DNA of 64,000 nt from NCBI RefSeq assembly GCF_014042355.1, contig NZ_JACEZU010000009.1, forward strand, positions 124,001-188,000, in the 5' to 3' direction. Source of the stretch: Rugamonas apoptosis (GTDB lineage Bacteria > Pseudomonadota > Gammaproteobacteria > Burkholderiales > Burkholderiaceae_D). Made by a program: the position numbers and the translations under genes. Positions 60,448-64,000 of the stretch are shown here, piece after piece; within the stretch, counting starts at the first letter, position 1, and every line of letters begins with the position of its first letter. The notes beneath the pieces were generated by a model. The model was not told the origin of the DNA. It worked only from the letters and a program-made list of their open reading frames with translations, and searched no databases.

Positions 60448-61026
60448 TCACGCCGACACCTCCGCTTCATTCGAATAGCCGGAGACGAATGTCTTGCGCA
60501 TGCTCGTTTGCGGATCGAACACATGCCGTGCAATCCGCCCGATGTTCCCGCCATAGACGTGGATGCTGATCGACACACGATCCTCGAACCCGTTCGACAC
60601 GCGATGGATATCGCCCTTGCGCGGCGAGACGCTATCGACGCTTCCAGGATGAAGGTCGACGAGGCCGAGCGATCGCATGGGCTGCCCCGGCGCCCCTTCC
60701 GCAAACGATTCGGCGCATTCACCACCCCGCAACATACCGATCAGGCCCCACACCGTGTGATCATGGATGGGCGTTTTCTGGCCCGGCCCCCACACGAAAC
60801 TGACCACCGAAAACCGCTCCTCCGGGTCCGCATGCAGCAGATACTGCTGATAGTACTGCGGATGGGGTTGCGCATACTGGTCCGGCAGCCAGTCGTCATG
60901 GCTGACCAATTCAGCGAGGATTTCACGTCCCTGTTCCAGCAGCCGCGTCTCGCTGCCGCCGGCGTGGTCGACGAGGCGCGTGTATGCCCGCACAAAATCA
61001 TTGAAGCGTGAGGATGGCACTGGCAT
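60448..61026 (-). CDS. Cysteine dioxygenase-type thiol dioxygenase
   Basis: A 192-aa cupin of the cysteine dioxygenase / 3-mercaptopropionate dioxygenase family. The iron site is the cupin motif HDHTVWGLIGMLRGGE with two histidines, plus the later HRVSNG histidine; the conserved PHPQYYQQYLLHADPEERFS and FVWGPGQKTPI precede it. The arginine/glutamine pattern that separates cysteine from mercaptopropionate use cannot be settled by eye. AGGAG precedes the ATG. It is monocistronic and convergent with the flavoprotein gene. Confidence 0.9.
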   Translation of the reverse strand: MPVPSSRFNDFVRAYTRLVDHAGGSETRLLEQGREILAELVSHDDWLPDQYAQPHPQYYQQYLLHADPEERFSVVSFVWGPGQKTPIHDHTVWGLIGMLRGGECAESFAEGAPGQPMRSLGLVDLHPGSVDSVSPRKGDIHRVSNGFEDRVSISIHVYGGNIGRIARHVFDPQTSMRKTFVSGYSNEAEVSA

Positions 61027-61153
61027 GGGAAGTCTCCTGTGTGGGCGAAGATGGTATGTTGGACTAATCAGCCTCAGTTTACCCCCTCTTCACACTGAAA
61101 TGGACCAGGCGCGCTGGCCATTCCACGGCGGCATGCCCTGCTCCCTCCCTCCC

Positions 61154-61795
61154 TTATTGGACCACCGCCTGACTGACCAGGGTATCGATCTCGCCGGTGA
61201 TCTCGGACAGCAGCCCCGCCACCACGGCGAATTCGCGCCCCGCGTGGCCGGCCCGCGCAGCCACGATCTGCGCGTTGAAGGCCACCATGCGCGCCTGCTT
61301 GGCGATCAACATGATGTCGTTCATCATGGTGCTCATGCGGCGCTTCATCTGCAAGGCGTCTTGTTTGGACAGTTCCTCATACACCTGGGTGATGTGATTC
61401 AGCAGCGGCAGCAGCGAGCTGGCGTAGCGCACCAGTTCATCAACCAGGCCGGGCGCGCTGCGGAAGTTGTGTTCGATGGCGTGCAGGGTGCGCTCGGCGT
61501 GGTCGATGAATTCCTTGATGCGCGCGTGGCCCTGCTCCTTGCCGTGGTAGACCCGTTCCAGCTCCTCGCAGAAAATGCCGGGCATGGTGTCGCTGCCGTC
61601 CACCAGGGCGGTGTGGGCGTCGCGGAAGGCTGTCAGCGCATCGCGCGCGGCACCCAGCGCGCTGGGGTCCGGCTTGGCGGCCAGCACCGCGAACAAGACG
61701 AGGCGTTGCGAAGTGAAGCGGCGCCGGCCGGACAGGTTGATCAAGGCGCCGAAGACTTCGCCGGACAAGGGAGAGGGAGGTTTGGAAGTAGCCAT
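61154..61795 (-). CDS. Small MCP-signalling-like coiled-coil protein
   Basis: A 213-aa soluble helical protein. The C-terminal part, MVAFNAQIVAARAGHAGREFAVVAGLLSEITGEI, matches the tip of methyl-accepting chemotaxis proteins (NAAIEAARAGxxGxGFAVVAxEVR), with one helix on either side, but there is no transmembrane segment, HAMP domain or complete signalling hairpin. The N-terminal half is a helical bundle with no recognised family. It may be a chemoreceptor-derived signalling adaptor. Start codons at 61795 and 61837 are both possible and neither has a good ribosome-binding site. No che genes are in the window. Confidence 0.72.
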   Translation of the reverse strand: MATSKPPSPLSGEVFGALINLSGRRRFTSQRLVLFAVLAAKPDPSALGAARDALTAFRDAHTALVDGSDTMPGIFCEELERVYHGKEQGHARIKEFIDHAERTLHAIEHNFRSAPGLVDELVRYASSLLPLLNHITQVYEELSKQDALQMKRRMSTMMNDIMLIAKQARMVAFNAQIVAARAGHAGREFAVVAGLLSEITGEIDTLVSQAVVQ

Positions 61796-62031
61796 GGTGC
61801 ACACTCGCGTCGAAGTGGATGAACGCTTAGTAGTCATGCACAAAACGTGCCCGTCACTTTCAAGGGGAAACGCACCACGCTTGCGCACCATACGCACATT
61901 TGCGTGCGCGGCGCGCGCGGAGCGTTATCGGATACACATGAGATGGCACCAGGACGGGGAAAACCGGCCGAAGCCGGATGTAACCGAAACTGCACGGGGC
62001 GGCCTGCCACATGGTGGCTGGCGCCCGGCGG

Positions 62032-63684
62032 CTAGCGCACCTGAGCGACCGTCGACTGGGAACGCAACAGGCGGCGTAACGTCTTGCCGACCGCTGACTT
62101 GGGCAGGTCAAGAACGAACTCGACATACTTCGGCTGTTTATACGCGGCCAACCTGGCACGGCAATGCTCACGCACCTGCGCTTCGCTCAGCGCCGAACCC
62201 GGCTCCCTGACGACAAACAGCTGTACCGCCTCGCCCGTCTTCTCGTCAGGAATACCGATGCAGGCCGACTCCCGCACGCCGGGACAGGACGCCACCGCGG
62301 CCTCGATTTCGTTGGGATAGACGTTGAAGCCGGAAACCAACACCATGTCCTTGAGGCGATCAACAATCTTGATGAACCCGTCCGCGTCGGCCACGGCAAT
62401 GTCGCCGGTGCGCAAAAAACCGTCCGGCCAAAAGATCGCGGCGTTGTCCTGCTCCCGGCGCCAGTAGCCTCGCATGACCTGAGGGCCGCGCACGCACAGC
62501 TCCCCCGACGCCCCCAGGGCGACTTCCTCGCCAGCCTCATCGCGCAAGGAAACCTCGGTGGACGGCAGCGGGATGCCCACCGTGCCGCTGAACGCCGCCA
62601 TGTGCAGCGGATTGAGCGTGACGATGGGCGAGGTTTCGGACATGCCGTATCCCTCTTTGATATGCTTGCCGGTCAAGGCATGCCACTTGTCCGAGGTCGC
62701 CTTGAGTATCGCGCTGCCGCCCCCGAACGCGAAGCGCAGCGACGAAAAATCAAGTTGCTGGAACCGCGGATGGGCAAGCAAGCCTGCGAACAGCGTGTTG
62801 ACGCCGGTGATGACCGTAAATGGATATTGTTCGCAGCACGCGACCAGCCCATCGAGGTCGCGCGGGTTCGCCACCAGCACGTTCCTGGCGCCCACCGAGA
62901 AAAAGCTCAGGCAGTTCACCATGAGCGCGAAGATGTGATACAGCGGCAGCGCCGTGATGACGATGTCGCCGCCGCCGTCGAACAGCTCGGGCGTGGCGGC
63001 CTTGAACTGCACGATGTTCGCGATCAGATTGCCATGGGATAGCGCCGCCCCCTTGGAGATCCCGGTCGTGCCGCCCGTGTATTGAAGGAAGACCAGGTCT
63101 TGTCCGCCCAGTTCGACGCGACGGAATGCGAGCGCCTCGCCCCGCGCCACCGCGTCCGCGAAACGCAAAAACGGCGGCAGTTCCGCCGACACGGCCGGGC
63201 TTGGCACGGGAGCCTGGCCGAGATCGCCCGGCTCCACCACGATGACGTGCCGCACCGGCGCCGACTTCATCGCCTCCGCCAGCGTCTGCGTCGCTCCCGC
63301 GAATACGATCACGGCGTCAACGTCCGCATCTCGCAATTGATGCGCCAGCTCGGTCGCCGAATAGAGCGGATTGACGTTCACCTGCACGGCACCAGCGCGG
63401 ATGACGCCGAACATGGCCACCGGAAAAGCCAGGATGTTGGGTGACATGAGCGCGATACGGTCGCCCTTCTTGATACCAAGTTCGGTCTGCAGGTAGGCGG
63501 CGAACTGGCGCGACAGGCGCTCGACCTCCCGATAACTGAGTTCGCCTCCCAACCCCACAAAGGCGGGCGACTCCGCATGTTGCTCGACGGCTTCCTCAAA
63601 CAGGTGCGCCACCGACGCATAGCGATGCCGGTCGATCTCCGCCGGAATGCGGGTGCCATAGATCTTGTGCCAAAGTCGTTCCAT
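62032..63684 (-). CDS. Long-chain acyl-CoA ligase (FadD-like)
   Basis: A 550-aa ANL-superfamily AMP-forming ligase. The P-loop YTGGTTGISKGAALSHGN (A3), GYGMSETSP (A5), the ADP/AMP motif DGFLRTGDIAV (A7), the hinge IVDRLKDMVLVSGFNVYPNEIE (A8) and the catalytic lysine in LPKSAVGKTLRRLL (A10) are all present. The overall pattern (N-terminal RYASVAHLFEEAVEQ, LPLYHIFALMVNCL) is that of FadD. AAGGAG precedes the start. A TetR-type gene follows upstream on the same strand, possibly its regulator. Confidence 0.92.
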   Translation of the reverse strand: MERLWHKIYGTRIPAEIDRHRYASVAHLFEEAVEQHAESPAFVGLGGELSYREVERLSRQFAAYLQTELGIKKGDRIALMSPNILAFPVAMFGVIRAGAVQVNVNPLYSATELAHQLRDADVDAVIVFAGATQTLAEAMKSAPVRHVIVVEPGDLGQAPVPSPAVSAELPPFLRFADAVARGEALAFRRVELGGQDLVFLQYTGGTTGISKGAALSHGNLIANIVQFKAATPELFDGGGDIVITALPLYHIFALMVNCLSFFSVGARNVLVANPRDLDGLVACCEQYPFTVITGVNTLFAGLLAHPRFQQLDFSSLRFAFGGGSAILKATSDKWHALTGKHIKEGYGMSETSPIVTLNPLHMAAFSGTVGIPLPSTEVSLRDEAGEEVALGASGELCVRGPQVMRGYWRREQDNAAIFWPDGFLRTGDIAVADADGFIKIVDRLKDMVLVSGFNVYPNEIEAAVASCPGVRESACIGIPDEKTGEAVQLFVVREPGSALSEAQVREHCRARLAAYKQPKYVEFVLDLPKSAVGKTLRRLLRSQSTVAQVR

Positions 63685-63842
63685 AAGTCTCCTTGTTGTG
63701 GTCGGTTTTGCGGTCTGTTTTGTTCACCGCGGTGGTTGTGCAAGTACGCAGGCGCGACACCGATCGTCGGCCAACGACGGGCAATGAATATGATGATCAT
63801 AATAATTAGAGTTGAACGCCGGCGCGCGGCCCGTCCGCGCCG

Positions 63843-64000
63843 TCAGGCACCATCGGGTGTGAGGTGGCTCAAGGCGGCCTGGCGCAATGCGCTGGCGAGC
63901 TTGGGGTCCTCGACCACGCGCGCCAGCGCCAGCGCACCGGATAGCGCGGACAGCATCGTGGGCGCGTGCGCTCCTTCCTGGTGTTCCCGCTCGCTCGACT
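63843..64000 (-). CDS. C-terminal end of a TetR-family regulator, truncated by the window
   Basis: About 51 codons ending at 63843. The sequence MLSALSGALALARVVEDPKL followed by ASALRQAALSHLTPDGA matches the last helices of TetR/AcrR proteins (…LxGALxLARAVxDPxLxxxIL). The DNA-binding part lies outside the window. It is separated from the acyl-CoA ligase gene by a 158-base AT-rich gap, consistent with a repressor of fatty-acid or related genes. Confidence 0.62.
   Translation of the reverse strand, partial: SSEREHQEGAHAPTMLSALSGALALARVVEDPKLASALRQAALSHLTPDGA

Overview
The window is high-GC, densely coded chromosomal DNA of a beta-proteobacterium. Family content points to Burkholderiales, most likely Oxalobacteraceae (Massilia/Duganella/Janthinobacterium type): a DUF2863-like protein, a cphA/cphA' pair with its ABC transporter and DUF1854 partner, an OmpC-type porin ending in Phe, and a cat-ben operon. 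The genus is an inference. I see no rRNA, tRNA, CRISPR array, insertion sequence or origin.

Layout. 1-1102: end of a DUF2863-like gene closed by a strong terminator. 1315-3418: a NarX/UhpB-type sensor kinase and a NarL-type response regulator. 3421-7542 (minus): a non-canonical pqq-type locus in the order pqqE, a 31-aa membrane peptide, a urate-oxidase-N-like membrane protein, a SerC-like aminotransferase, a dihydroorotate-dehydrogenase-like flavoprotein, pqqA (24 codons), pqqD. pqqB and pqqC are absent from the window. 7695-9283: CYTH protein and M14 carboxypeptidase. 9452-11944: CoA-transferase with a divergent LysR regulator. 12025-14716: patatin and catalase. 14858-21851: a ~2,065-aa secreted protein with seven 102-residue Ig-like repeats and RTX/DUF4214 modules, next to a tail-collar protein. 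22390-30408: cyanophycin module (cphA', cphA, ABC exporter, DUF1854). 30427-40481: mixed metabolic, regulatory and transport genes, including a lower-GC paiB-like/MocR pair, a degenerate EAL protein and a SulP transporter.

40465-56541 is a complete benzoate catabolic region. A minus-strand run catB-catC-catA-benABCD-pcaD-benE-benK takes benzoate through catechol and cis,cis-muconate to 3-oxoadipate. pcaIJF completes the route to succinyl-CoA and acetyl-CoA. A CatR/BenM-type LysR protein and a PcaR-type IclR protein sit beside their likely targets, and operator-like sequences for both are visible. A porin gene and a periplasmic Cache-domain gene share a divergent promoter that carries the same double PcaR-like site as pcaI, tying them to the regulon.

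56566-64000 holds an orphan sugar-type binding protein, a GNAT acetyltransferase, an AraC regulator, a nitronate monooxygenase-type flavoprotein, a thiol dioxygenase, a small MCP-signalling-like protein, an acyl-CoA ligase and the end of a TetR-type gene.

The best candidate for something undescribed is the pqq-type locus. A canonical PqqA/PqqD/PqqE peptide-crosslinking core is joined to two enzymes that have lost hallmark residues of their housekeeping relatives and to two small membrane proteins. It is either a rearranged PQQ operon with extra functions or a PqqA-derived peptide pathway with a different product.
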